DNA of 64,000 nt from Nocardia australiensis (GTDB lineage: Bacteria > Actinomycetota > Actinomycetes > Mycobacteriales > Mycobacteriaceae), in the NCBI RefSeq assembly GCF_020733705.1, contig NZ_JAJFZM010000016.1, forward strand, positions 310,001 to 374,000. The letters are read 5' to 3'. Positions 32,326-41,400 of this stretch are shown in pieces. The position numbers were made by a program, and so were the translations under genes. A model generated the notes under the pieces. That model had not been told where the DNA came from, made no database searches, and saw nothing but the letters and a program-made list of their open reading frames with translations. The first letter of the stretch is position 1. Each line of letters begins with the position of its first letter.

Positions 32326-32948
32326 GGGCGTCCCTCCGCGACCGGTGCCGCGTTATGCCGGTGGGCCGACGTCAGGTGGTCGCCAGCAGCGTGGTTGGCG
32401 GCCGTGTGACGGTGGTCGGCGTCGGTCGGGGTGTCGAGCCGAGGTGGTGCTGGGGAAGCTGCGGACGCGCGGGCCGCCAACGCGGTGTCGACCCAGTCCA
32501 ACAGGCCCGCGATCGCTGCCTCGATCTGGTCGTGGACGAGCTCGAAGTCGGCGGTGTCGCCGTAATACGGATCGGGGACGTCGGGGCCATCGGCGGTGGG
32601 ATCGAAGCTGCGAAGGAGTCGGCGGCGTTCCGAGGGGACGCCCATGCGGGCCAATTCGCGTTCGTGACCGGTATCGAGGGCGATCAGCAAATCGGCGTTG
32701 TGATGCTCGTCGCCGACTGCGGCGGCAACATGTCCGACAGGGTATCCGTGCCGGCGCAATGTGGCGGTGGTGCGCGGATCGGCATCCGCGCCGGTGTGCC
32801 AGGACATGGTGCCCGCACTGCTCACCCGCACCCGGTCGGTCAGCCCGGCCCGGCGCAGATGCTCCGCGAATATTTTCTCCGCCATCGGCGACCGGCAGAT
32901 ATTGCCGGTACAGACGAATGACACGTGCAGCTCAGCCACGACAACCAT
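32322..32948 (-). CDS. ptpA: Low-molecular-weight protein-tyrosine phosphatase
   Basis: A 208-residue protein with the signature FVCTGNICRSPMAEKIF (Cys-x5-Arg P-loop at the N-terminus) and the catalytic Asp in DVPDPYYGDTADFE. It starts at ATG 32948 and overlaps the SURF1 gene by 4 bp. In mycobacteria PtpA is secreted and acts on host proteins; whether this one is exported is unknown. A C-terminal tail of about 40 residues, rich in His and Ala, extends beyond the 160-residue norm. Confidence 0.9.
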   Translation of the reverse strand: MVVVAELHVSFVCTGNICRSPMAEKIFAEHLRRAGLTDRVRVSSAGTMSWHTGADADPRTTATLRRHGYPVGHVAAAVGDEHHNADLLIALDTGHERELARMGVPSERRRLLRSFDPTADGPDVPDPYYGDTADFELVHDQIEAAIAGLLDWVDTALAARASAASPAPPRLDTPTDADHRHTAANHAAGDHLTSAHRHNAAPVAEGRP

Positions 32949-32992
32949 TCTGGCCGGTGGTCCCGATGACCCGCCACGTAGGGTGAGTTCTC

Positions 32993-34030
32993 GTGCCCGA
33001 GGACAGCGTCGATCATGCGAAACTGCGACATCACGGTGACGTGGACGCGCGCCCGGGCATGGTCGACTTCGCGGTGAACGTGCAGGGCAGCGCACCCCCG
33101 GAGTGGCTTCGTCTGCGGCTGGCCGCGCGCCTGGAATCGCTCGGGCGGTACCCGAGTGCCGCCGAGGACCTCGCGGCGCGGACCGCGGTAGCGGCACGCC
33201 ACGCTCGTTCGCCGGAGGAGGTGCTGTTGCTGGCGGGCGGCGCCGAGGGTTTCGCCATGCTGCCACGGCTCGCGCCCAGGTTGGCCGCGGTTATCCATCC
33301 TTCGTTCACCGAGCCGGAACTGGCGTTGCGCGAGGCCGGTGTCCCGATGACTCGAGTGCTGCTGGAACCGCCATACACCCTGACCACCGCCGTCGTGCCG
33401 GAGGCCGCGGACCTGGTCGTGCTCGGCAACCCGACCAATCCCACTTCGGTGCTGCACCCCGCCGAAGCGATCCGCGCCCTTCGTCGGCCCGGCCGAATCG
33501 TCGTGGTCGACGAGGCATTCGCGGACGCGGTGCCGGGCGAGCCGGAATCGCTGGCCGGGTCCGGCGACGCCGATGTCCTGATACTGCGCAGCCTCACCAA
33601 AACGTGGGCGCTCGCGGGTCTGCGCTGTGGCTATGCACTCGGCGCTCCCGAACTACTGGCCCGGTTGAATCACGGCCGCCCCCACTGGCCGCTGGGCAGC
33701 CTGCAACTGGAAGCGATCACCGCTACCGCGGCATCGGACGCTGTCGCCGAATCTCATGCGCGGGCGCAAGTCCTTGGCGTCGAACGGGATTCGATGATCG
33801 AGCGGCTGCGTTCCCTCGGTGTGCGGGTTCACACACCCGCTGCCGGACCGTTTCTGCTGATCCGCGTTCCCGATGGCGAGCTGCTGCGAAAGCACTTGGC
33901 GGACCAGGGGATCGCGGTCCGGCGAGCCGATACCTTCCCCGGCCTCGGGCCGAACCACCTGCGTGTCGCGGTACGCGGCAGCGCCGAGGTCGATCGCCTG
34001 ATCGCCGGCATCCGCGCGGCGGGTCTGTGA
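32993..34030 (+). CDS. cobC: Threonine-phosphate decarboxylase / CobC-type PLP enzyme
   Basis: A 345-residue fold-type I aminotransferase with the PLP lysine in LRSLTKTWALAGLRCGYAL. Other blocks are VLGNPTNPTSVLHPAEA, FADAVPGEPESLAG and the C-terminal FPGLGPNHLRVAVRG. It starts at GTG 32993, 45 bp from the divergent ptpA start. CobC decarboxylates threonine phosphate to give the aminopropanol phosphate used by CobD, consistent with the cobD gene nearby. Histidinol-phosphate aminotransferase-like activity is the alternative. Confidence 0.85.
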   Translation: MPEDSVDHAKLRHHGDVDARPGMVDFAVNVQGSAPPEWLRLRLAARLESLGRYPSAAEDLAARTAVAARHARSPEEVLLLAGGAEGFAMLPRLAPRLAAVIHPSFTEPELALREAGVPMTRVLLEPPYTLTTAVVPEAADLVVLGNPTNPTSVLHPAEAIRALRRPGRIVVVDEAFADAVPGEPESLAGSGDADVLILRSLTKTWALAGLRCGYALGAPELLARLNHGRPHWPLGSLQLEAITATAASDAVAESHARAQVLGVERDSMIERLRSLGVRVHTPAAGPFLLIRVPDGELLRKHLADQGIAVRRADTFPGLGPNHLRVAVRGSAEVDRLIAGIRAAGL

Positions 34031-34243
34031 TGCCGGTGGGGCGATCGGCTGGGTGCTGGTCGCGGTGAGCGACGCCGGTGAAGTGCGCTCCAGGACGTTG
34101 GGCCGGGATGTCGCTGAGGCGGATGTTCACGGTAAGCGCAGGATGGGCGTGGCGTCTGCGGGAAGCTCGGCGGGGGTGGTACACACTCCGCCGGGCTCGG
34201 TGGACGAAGACGGTTGTGACATGGGCGAAGTGGAGGACGGTGG

Positions 34244-35368
34244 ATGGTAACGACGCTGGCGGATCTCATCGAGGTGCTCGATATGGCCTATCCGCCGAAG
34301 CTGGCCGAGTCGTGGGATTCGGTGGGGCTGGTGTGTGGTGATCCGGCTGTCGGGGTGACGCGCGTGCTATTCGCTGTCGACCCCACCGCTGCCGTTGTCG
34401 ATGAGGCGATCCACTGGGGGGCACAGGCTTTGGTGGTGCACCATCCGCTGCTGCTGCGTGGGGTGGACACGGTCGCGGCTGATACCCCGAAGGGCGCACT
34501 GTTGCATCGACTGATCCGTTCGGGCTGTGCGTTGTTCAGTGCGCACACCAATGCCGATTCCGCCGATCCCGGCGTCTCGGATGCGCTGGCCGCGGCGTTG
34601 GGGCTCACCGTCACGGGCCCGTTGAACGCGAAACCGCGTGCCGCCGTGGATAACTGGGTGGTTCAAGTCCCGCGATCGGATACCGAAGCCGTGCTCGAGG
34701 CGTTGTTCGCGGTCGGCGCGGGTGGCAGTGACGCATACCGCGATTGCGCGCTGCGGGTGCCGGGCATCGGGCAGTTCCGGCCGGTGCCGGGCGCGAATCC
34801 GGCCATTGGCGCGATCGGTGAGCTGCAACGGATGGAGGAAGACCGCATCGAGGTCATCGCGCCGCCCGCCGCGCGAACCGCCGTGCTGGCAGCCCTACTC
34901 GCCGCGCATCCTTACGAAGACCCCGCCTATCAGGTCACCGAGCGCGCGCCATTGCCCTCCGGGCTCGGCATCGGCCGGGTCGGGACGCTGCCCGAACCGG
35001 AGTCGCTGCGCGCCTTCACCTCTCGGGTCGCGGCCGCTCTGCCGGCGACCACCTGGGGTGTCCGCGCGGCAGGCGATCCGGACCGGATGATCCACACCGT
35101 CGCGGTATGCGGCGGTGCCGGTGACTCTTACCTGAGCACCGTGACCCGGCTCGGCGTCGACGCCTACGTCACCTCGGACCTGCGCCACCACCCGGTCGAC
35201 GAACATCTGCGTGCGGGCGGCCCCGCAGTAGTCGACGCCGCCCACTGGGCCACCGAATTCCCTTGGTGCGCCCAAGCGGAGACGGTGGTGCGATCAGCGC
35301 TGCCCAACCTCGAAACAAGAGTGTCCACGCTGCGCACCGATCCGTGGACGGTCAGCGCACCCGCCTGA
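34244..35368 (+). CDS. Nif3-like dinuclear metal-centre protein
   Basis: A 374-residue protein with the Nif3 metal ligands in LVVHHPLLLRG and HTNADSADPGVSD near the N-terminus, an inserted ferredoxin-like middle domain, and the second ligand set DLRHHPVDEHLRAGG near residue 315 with DAAHWATEFPW. The family binds two metals and is GTP cyclohydrolase-like or of unknown function. In mycobacteria the same gene (Rv2230c) sits between cobC and the zinc-ribbon protein. Here that order is broken, because the toxin operon lies between this gene and the zinc-ribbon gene. Confidence 0.9.
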   Translation: MVTTLADLIEVLDMAYPPKLAESWDSVGLVCGDPAVGVTRVLFAVDPTAAVVDEAIHWGAQALVVHHPLLLRGVDTVAADTPKGALLHRLIRSGCALFSAHTNADSADPGVSDALAAALGLTVTGPLNAKPRAAVDNWVVQVPRSDTEAVLEALFAVGAGGSDAYRDCALRVPGIGQFRPVPGANPAIGAIGELQRMEEDRIEVIAPPAARTAVLAALLAAHPYEDPAYQVTERAPLPSGLGIGRVGTLPEPESLRAFTSRVAAALPATTWGVRAAGDPDRMIHTVAVCGGAGDSYLSTVTRLGVDAYVTSDLRHHPVDEHLRAGGPAVVDAAHWATEFPWCAQAETVVRSALPNLETRVSTLRTDPWTVSAPA

Positions 35369-35533
35369 TCGCGGGAGGGGAGGTCCGCCACCATCGCATG
35401 CCGCTGTTGTGTCGACCGCCGAGCTGAGCCGGCCGAAGCGATGGTGCGGCGTGTCGACGCGTGTCGCCGGTGCGGGGCGATGTGACGGGCCGTTCGGCTG
35501 AGTCAACGGGGCCCCAAGGGGTACAACTACCGC

Positions 35534-36175
35534 ATGAGTTTCCCGGTGGACCTGGGAGTTGTGCAGGTCGGGCTGACGTTGTTGATCTTTGTTGCTGTGG
35601 CGCTGATGATTTCGGCATTGGTCATGGTGCGCCGGGTCGGGTTGCGTGCGCTGCTCGGACGGGGCGCCACCGGGTTGGCGCTGTTGGTCGTGGCGGTGGT
35701 GTTGCTGTGGGTGGCGACGTTGATTCAGACCTATCTGGGGTTGAGTGGGGAGATCAAGGCAGCCCACGTGGTGGTGAGTTCGGTTGCGGGGCAGGAACAT
35801 CGGCTCCAAGTCGATCTCACGCTATACGGGGACAAGGACCACGGTGAGACGCACGAGAAGTATGAGGTCGAAGGGGACCTGTGGGTGTTGCAAGCGAATA
35901 TCGTCGAGCTGGAGCCGTGGGTGAACGCGCTCGGTTTTCACTCCGGGTACAAGGTGACGCGACTGTACGGGCAGCGCCTCGACGGCGTCGCTACCAGCCA
36001 GAACCAATTCTTCGTTAATGGTGACGATCGCGACTTCTTCACTGACATGCGAAAAGGCCGTTGGTGGACAGAGCCGTTCGTTCGTTCGGCCTACGGCAAC
36101 GCGGTGATCGGCACGCCCGGCGAATTCGATGTGTTCGTTTCGCGTGATGCCATCAAAACCCGGCCGTCGGGGTAG
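35534..36175 (+). CDS. Predicted membrane protein with two N-terminal helices
   Basis: A 213-residue protein of unknown family. Two hydrophobic helices (QVGLTLLIFVAVALMISALV and GLALLVVAVVLLWVATLIQ) are followed by a soluble beta-rich domain (AAHVVVSSVAGQEHRLQVDL, GDLWVLQANIVELEPWVNAL, NAVIGTPGEFDVFVSRDA). Similar proteins occur widely but I cannot name a function. It lies between Nif3 and the toxin operon, on the opposite strand to it, 189 bp away. It could belong to either side; membrane localisation next to a secreted toxin is suggestive only. Confidence 0.65.
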   Translation: MSFPVDLGVVQVGLTLLIFVAVALMISALVMVRRVGLRALLGRGATGLALLVVAVVLLWVATLIQTYLGLSGEIKAAHVVVSSVAGQEHRLQVDLTLYGDKDHGETHEKYEVEGDLWVLQANIVELEPWVNALGFHSGYKVTRLYGQRLDGVATSQNQFFVNGDDRDFFTDMRKGRWWTEPFVRSAYGNAVIGTPGEFDVFVSRDAIKTRPSG

Positions 36176-36364
36176 TCGAACCAACGCGCTGGGCGATGCT
36201 CCGCCGGATGACGAATGAGATCGGTCGAGAATGCGTGCGCCACCTGCTTGCGTGCATGCTCGAATGGCCCGACCGCCGAGTTTCATAGCGGCAGAACGTC
36301 ACTCGGCAGTCGGTTGGCTCGGCCACGTCACCTGGATGGACGGTCTGTCCCTACCCGGTCACGG

Positions 36365-37705
36365 CTACTGCTCGGCGAGTTCTCTGAGTTGCGCAAGGGT
36401 GGGCAGGTTTTGGGAGGGGACGTCGAATCCGATGATTCCGGACAGGCGATCCGGTGGCATCTGTTGGCATTGGTGGAGTGCGTCGAGGGAGTTGAGTCCT
36501 TGCTTATAGGCTCGGCTCAGTCGGAGCTGCCATAGGCCGGCCGCGATTTCGCCGGTGCGACCGGCGTTCTGTCGTGGAATGTAGTCGGCCGCGTCGCCGG
36601 TTACCGACGCCCAGAGGTATCCGATTACCGCTTTGTCTTTGGTGACCGGGAAGAAACGAATCGCGGCTGTGGTGTCGGTTCGGTATCTGGGTAGCGGTGC
36701 GCTGACCAGCGGACCCCACCCCCGGGAGCGGTCCTCGGGGGTTCCGTCGGGGTACATCCCGTCTTGGACGAGCGGATCGGGTGGCGGTGGACCGCCTGGG
36801 TTTACGAATTCGTAGAGGGCGGCGAGTGTCGCGGCGTGGAATTCGGCGGAACCCGGGGGAATGTGGCCACCTTCGGGATGCTCGGGTGCGCCGATCCATT
36901 GGCGGACGGCCTGTTGCGCGGGCATACCGTGTTCGCGCGCCGCGGCTAATCGCCCGGCCCATACGTCGGCGCTCCACAGTGAGGGGTCGGCGAATGGGTC
37001 GGCCAACTGTTGGGGTGTCTGAGGAGGGAGCTTGCGGAGGAAACTTGCGGAGTTGTGGGTTATCGATGCCCAGAGGTAGCCGACGAGTTCCCCGCGTAGC
37101 GTCACCGGCAGGTAGAACACCGGTTGTCGGGTCCAGGCATCGTAGGTTCGCCTCGGTGCTGCCGGTGCTGCCGGTGCTGCCGGTGCTGCCGGTGCTGCCG
37201 GTGCTGCCGGTGCTGCCGGTGCTGCCGGTGGGACGCCGGTTGACGGCACGGGTGGCGGGTAGTGGCCGTGCTGGGCGTCGGACCGGGGAGGTTGGGGTGT
37301 CCGAACTGTTGCCCTGTCAGTTCGGTGCTGCGGATTGTTCGTGCTGGGATTGCCGACTTCGTACAGGTAGATGCGGGCATTCGCGGTTCCATCCCGCCGC
37401 GCCGCGACCATGGCATTTCGCACTATGAACGACGTGCCGCTTTCGAACGTAACCTCATGCTCGAATGGAAAGTTCGAATACTGAGAGATATCCCTACCGG
37501 TCCGTGAATAGATGACGAACTCGACATTGGATACGAATATTCGACGAGAATCCGTGGTGGTGCTGGTAAATGCGCGCTCGGTGTATATATTTCCTGACTG
37601 GAACTGCGCGATCTCGTGAGCGGACATAAAGGCGCCGCGGTATACAGTTCCGTTGTAGAAAGGTAGTGCCTGCAAGGCGTCCGATATGTCGCCGGCCTGT
37701 GTCAT
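36365..37705 (-). CDS. Stand-alone ADP-ribosyltransferase module with duplicated C-terminal domain
   Basis: A 446-residue protein. Its N-terminus is an ADP-ribosyltransferase core: Arg23 in GTVYRGAF, a Ser-Thr-Thr strand at 48-50, and an E-x-E pair at Glu82 and Glu84. It starts at ATG 37705 already inside the fold: compared with domain 2 of the large toxin (R1362), about 35 residues upstream of the Arg are missing. A (Ala-Ala-Pro) repeat linker (about 158-184) follows. Then come two related domains, FYLPVTLRGELVGYLWASI and RFFPVTKDKAVIGYLWASV, a tandem copy of an unknown unit. It overlaps the preceding gene by 4 bp (ATGA). It is probably a cassette that recombines into the large toxin, or a secreted effector without its own carrier. 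No signal peptide is seen. Confidence 0.7.
   Translation of the reverse strand: MTQAGDISDALQALPFYNGTVYRGAFMSAHEIAQFQSGNIYTERAFTSTTTDSRRIFVSNVEFVIYSRTGRDISQYSNFPFEHEVTFESGTSFIVRNAMVAARRDGTANARIYLYEVGNPSTNNPQHRTDRATVRTPQPPRSDAQHGHYPPPVPSTGVPPAAPAAPAAPAAPAAPAAPAAPAAPRRTYDAWTRQPVFYLPVTLRGELVGYLWASITHNSASFLRKLPPQTPQQLADPFADPSLWSADVWAGRLAAAREHGMPAQQAVRQWIGAPEHPEGGHIPPGSAEFHAATLAALYEFVNPGGPPPPDPLVQDGMYPDGTPEDRSRGWGPLVSAPLPRYRTDTTAAIRFFPVTKDKAVIGYLWASVTGDAADYIPRQNAGRTGEIAAGLWQLRLSRAYKQGLNSLDALHQCQQMPPDRLSGIIGFDVPSQNLPTLAQLRELAEQ
37155..37226 (-). repeat. 9-bp tandem repeat, eight copies, in the ART protein linker
   Basis: The unit GGTGCTGCC (plus strand) repeats eight times without change. It encodes an (AAP)n linker. 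Being perfect and in frame, it is likely to vary in length between isolates. Confidence 0.9.
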
Positions 37706-38004
37706 CGCTTGTGTTCGTCTCCGTCGTTGCCGGGGTTCGATGGCATCGAGTCGTAGTAGGCGCGCAATTCGCCGGGTTGAATATTGTTTGCGGGCGTATT
37801 GGGTCCGAAACCCTTGTTGAACTTCGGATTGCCGTCGACGACTCGATTCTCCCTAGGGATCGCGTCTCTGGCCCGGACGTCCTCGGCGACCTTGCGGTCG
37901 ATGTCGTACAACTCTTCCAGCGAAATCCCCATATTGGCGGCGGTGATCTTGTCGATCTCCCGCTGTTCTGGGGATGGGGATTGGTTCCAGGGCATCTCTG
38001 TCAT
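37702..38004 (-). CDS. Small acidic hypothetical protein in the toxin operon
   Basis: A 100-residue protein, MTEMPWNQSPSPEQREIDKI at the start, then ISLEELYDIDRKVAEDVRAR and a Pro/Asn-rich C-terminus (NPKFNKGFGPNTPANN). It overlaps the ART gene by 4 bp and follows the 145-residue protein by 34 bp, so it is translated within the same operon. Unknown family. It might be an adaptor, chaperone or immunity protein for the ART encoded next to it. Confidence 0.55.
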   Translation of the reverse strand: MTEMPWNQSPSPEQREIDKITAANMGISLEELYDIDRKVAEDVRARDAIPRENRVVDGNPKFNKGFGPNTPANNIQPGELRAYYDSMPSNPGNDGDEHKR

Positions 38005-38038
38005 TCAGTGCCTCCAAGGTTGCGGGTGAGCGGATGGG

Positions 38039-38476
38039 TTATAGATAGGCCGAAAATGCGACATTAAACAATTCATCCGATATATTTCCATCTGTTGTCG
38101 ACGTATATTTCTGCGCTCTGACGTGCGCTAGAAAAGCATCCGGGATATGCAGCTGGTATGTCTCCAGGTAGTAGATGGAATCAACGCGCCAGAACCACGC
38201 ACCATCCGACACGAGTGATGGGGCACTTCTGATCCACTCCCGTTTTCCGATCATATCTACGGCGTCTTCCAAAACATCGAAAGTAGGCACCACGGATTTC
38301 ATGTAGTCGATGATTTTCGGCCGGTCTTCGACGATCGAATCCGTATAGGAATCTGCGACCAATGGAAGATGCGCTCGATGATCCTGATACATATCTCGAT
38401 AGATTCCGACGTCCTTCAAAGGTGGCACAGCATCCTCACTCTCGTCACGGGGTTTCACATCGTCCAATTCTGTCAC
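38039..38476 (-). CDS. Candidate immunity protein of the polymorphic toxin
   Basis: A 145-residue acidic protein (MTELDDVKPRDESEDAVPPL; YKSVVP-type helices; WRVDSIYYLETYQLHIPDAF; ending NISDELFNVAFSAYL). It starts within the last codons of the toxin gene (ATGA overlap), a typical position for a cognate immunity gene. It matches no family I recognise. GC content is lower at its 3' end than in the surrounding genome. The function is inferred purely from position and size. Confidence 0.55.
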   Translation of the reverse strand: MTELDDVKPRDESEDAVPPLKDVGIYRDMYQDHRAHLPLVADSYTDSIVEDRPKIIDYMKSVVPTFDVLEDAVDMIGKREWIRSAPSLVSDGAWFWRVDSIYYLETYQLHIPDAFLAHVRAQKYTSTTDGNISDELFNVAFSAYL

Positions 38477-41400
38477 CGCGGGTCCGTCGATGGCACTGCT
38501 GGCGGATCGTCGTCGTCTTCTTCCGTCCGCACCGTGGGATCGGGTAGCCCGCCTGGATAGCGATTAGGGTGCGCAGGTTGCGCGGGAAGATCATCGCCCA
38601 TCATGTCCCAGCCGGTGAGGGACCCGGCATCGGCTGTGCCCGCAGTCTGTGGGGCGTCGCGCTCGCCGGGAGAATCAGGTATGCCACGGTCCCCGCCCGG
38701 ATGGAAGGTCTGCCAGTTGCCAGCGCCGAGGACCACAGCAGGCGAGTCCGGCTGTTGACGGACGCCGACATTATTCGATGGCGCACGGACGGGTGCGCCC
38801 AGTTCGTCCGCGATTCGCTGAGCCCAGCCGATCTCGTTGCCGCTGTGGCAGGCAACCAATCTGACAGGAGTGCCGGGAATGTAATTGGGGTTGTTCTGGA
38901 TCGCTTGTACGATCGCGCTCGGGTCGGACTCGTGTGCGTTGCCTGGTATCGGCCTGCCGAACATATTTCCATGAACCACGACGTCGTGTTCGCCCTCGTT
39001 TCTGAGGTTGTCGAATACGCGGTGGGTGGCGGGATCATCGCCGATCGCGGTCCGATCGGAACCATGCAGAACCGGGTGATCGCCGGTAGGAATCGAATCG
39101 GGGGTGGGTGATTCGCTGCCGATGTATTCAACTGGATGTGAATCATCGCTCGAAGGGCTTGTCGCATCGGGATGTGCCGGCGGTGCCGATGATTCGTACA
39201 GGTAGATACGGGTTACGCCGAAAAGGTTGGCGTTGGGGTCGTGCACAACTCCGCGTACTTCGAAACGCGAATTCCGGTCGAACAGGACTTCGTGTTCGTT
39301 CGGGCGGATAGAATACGGGGATATGTCTCTGCCGCTTGTGGAATGGATTACGAATTCCACATTTCCGGTGAAAATTCGTCTGCGGTCGGTGGATGTGCTC
39401 GTGAATGCCGACTCCGGCACGGTATGTCCCGGAATGTAGCGAGCGATTTCTTCGGGGCTGAGGTGGGCGCCGCGCCACACGGTTCCGACGTGTGGCGGAA
39501 GGGCGTGCAGGCCCGCCGATATGTTCGCCGCGAGGTCTTGTTGTTCGGCGTCGAGATCCCCGTCATCCCGTAGTTGCCGATTCAGGTCGGCGTATACATG
39601 CGCATCCGGGTCGGTATAGCGGCGCAGCGCCTCACGTTGTTCGGTGGTCAGCTCGGGGTACCGGTAGCTCGTCTCGTGATCACGCTCGATCCGAGGATGC
39701 ATTTCGTCGACATCGTGCCGTTGAGAATCGTGCCGCTGAGACTGGTTCGAGCTTTCCGTCCGCGGCCCGTTCTCAGGGTGGTGGGGTTGTGCCTCTCCTG
39801 GGCGTGTTGTGGACTCAGTAGCCACGTGGGGTTGGGGCGTATCGGTATGCGGTGGGGTGTTGCCGTTGGCATGGGTCGGCTGGCCGCTGCCGTTGTGGCT
39901 CGGTGGAGGGGTATCGGAAGGTGGGCGGTGGGCCGTGCCTGCGTACGGCTCCGTTGCTGGTTGGCTGGGATTCGGTCGTCGACCATCGCCGTTGACGGCG
40001 GAATAGCGATCGCCAGTCGGATTTACGTGATGTGGAGATGCCTCCGTGGTAGATGGCGACGCCGTATCGCCGTGCCCGGTGCCATCGGAATCTGGGATGA
40101 CTTCCGCTCGAATGTGGAACGTGGGTCTGCCAGTGGGATCCCAGCCGGTATGGGTTACGTCGATGACCCGGTATTCGGTATCGCGAGGCAAGATCAGCTC
40201 TCGCTGGTCCGGGTAGGCACTGCTGCGGCCCACCCAGAGTCCGTTGGTGCCAGCGGGAAGTTCCAGATCGAGTCGGTAGGCGAACGACTTGCCGTCGACC
40301 TGGGTGGGATTGCGGCCCAGCGAAGTCGACATATAGCCCCGGTCCAACTGGGTGCTGCCGTTGAGCAGCTGCGGGTCGCGATTTCCCAGTGGCTGGCCGT
40401 CTCTGGCGGTCAAGAACGAAATGTCGTGCATGCCGCGCAGCACCTGCACGGGTTCCGGGAGCGGCTGGTTCACGGCGGCGTCGAGCGCGTCGATTCGTCG
40501 GCTGAATGCGTCGGCTGTCGGTTCCTCGCCGAAATACCGGCGAACCTGATTCAGCCGCACATGGTTGTCCCACATCTGGTGCAGGCGTGCCGCGCTGTCG
40601 GGGTTGTTGAGTGCGTGTTGAATCCACGCGCGCTGTACGTCGGTCGCGGCGGGATTGTGCCACATGTGGTGGAGTTCTGCCGCGGTTCCCGGCATACGTC
40701 CACCGTTCAGTGGGGCGAGTGCGTGTACCCCGTGGCTTTCGTTGCGCAGATGGTCGAAGTATCGCCCCGCACTTGCGGCAGGATCCGCTCCACGCAGGAA
40801 GCCGTTGGGAAGTGACTGCACCGTGTACTGGTGAACAGCGTTCCTGAGATCCGAAGGCAAGTTTTGCAGCACCTGCCCGAGCCGATTCTCGCCGTAGCGC
40901 TCTCCAGCATCGTCACTCGGGAACCGGCGGTATCCGTCGTCGGTGACGTGGCCCTCGTTCGAAGGCTGACGACCAGCGTGGTCCGGAGAGTGCGGGTGGG
41001 TCGGAGTAGCAGCGCCGGGCGGAGTGCTGGCTGAGTGGCTGTGGGTGGGCTGTGCTGCGGGCAGAGCCGACTCGGGTGCACGGGTGTTGGTTGCTTCGGG
41101 AGCGGTCCGCGAGGCGGGGTGTGCTGTTCGGGGCGGGGTGCCGGGACTCGGGGGCTGCGCATGGTCGGTACCGCGAGGTGGTGTGGTTGTGCGGGGTGCT
41201 TCGGCGCTCCGGGGAGTTTCGCTGCGCGGGTTGGGGGTGTGGGTCGCGGTCGGCTGATTGCTGGTGAGCCACCAATCCGGGAGGCGGCTGGCGTTTCGGT
41301 GATAGTCGGGGACTTGATGGCTGTAGTGGGGTGGGGTGGCCGGGTCCGTGTGGCGCGGCGGCGCGGACGCATCCGGCGTTGTGCGGGTAGCAGGACGTTC

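Noticed and set aside
37155..37226. GGTGCTGCC repeats as a regulatory array
   Set aside because: They are in frame and encode the AAP linker of the ART protein, so coding explains them.
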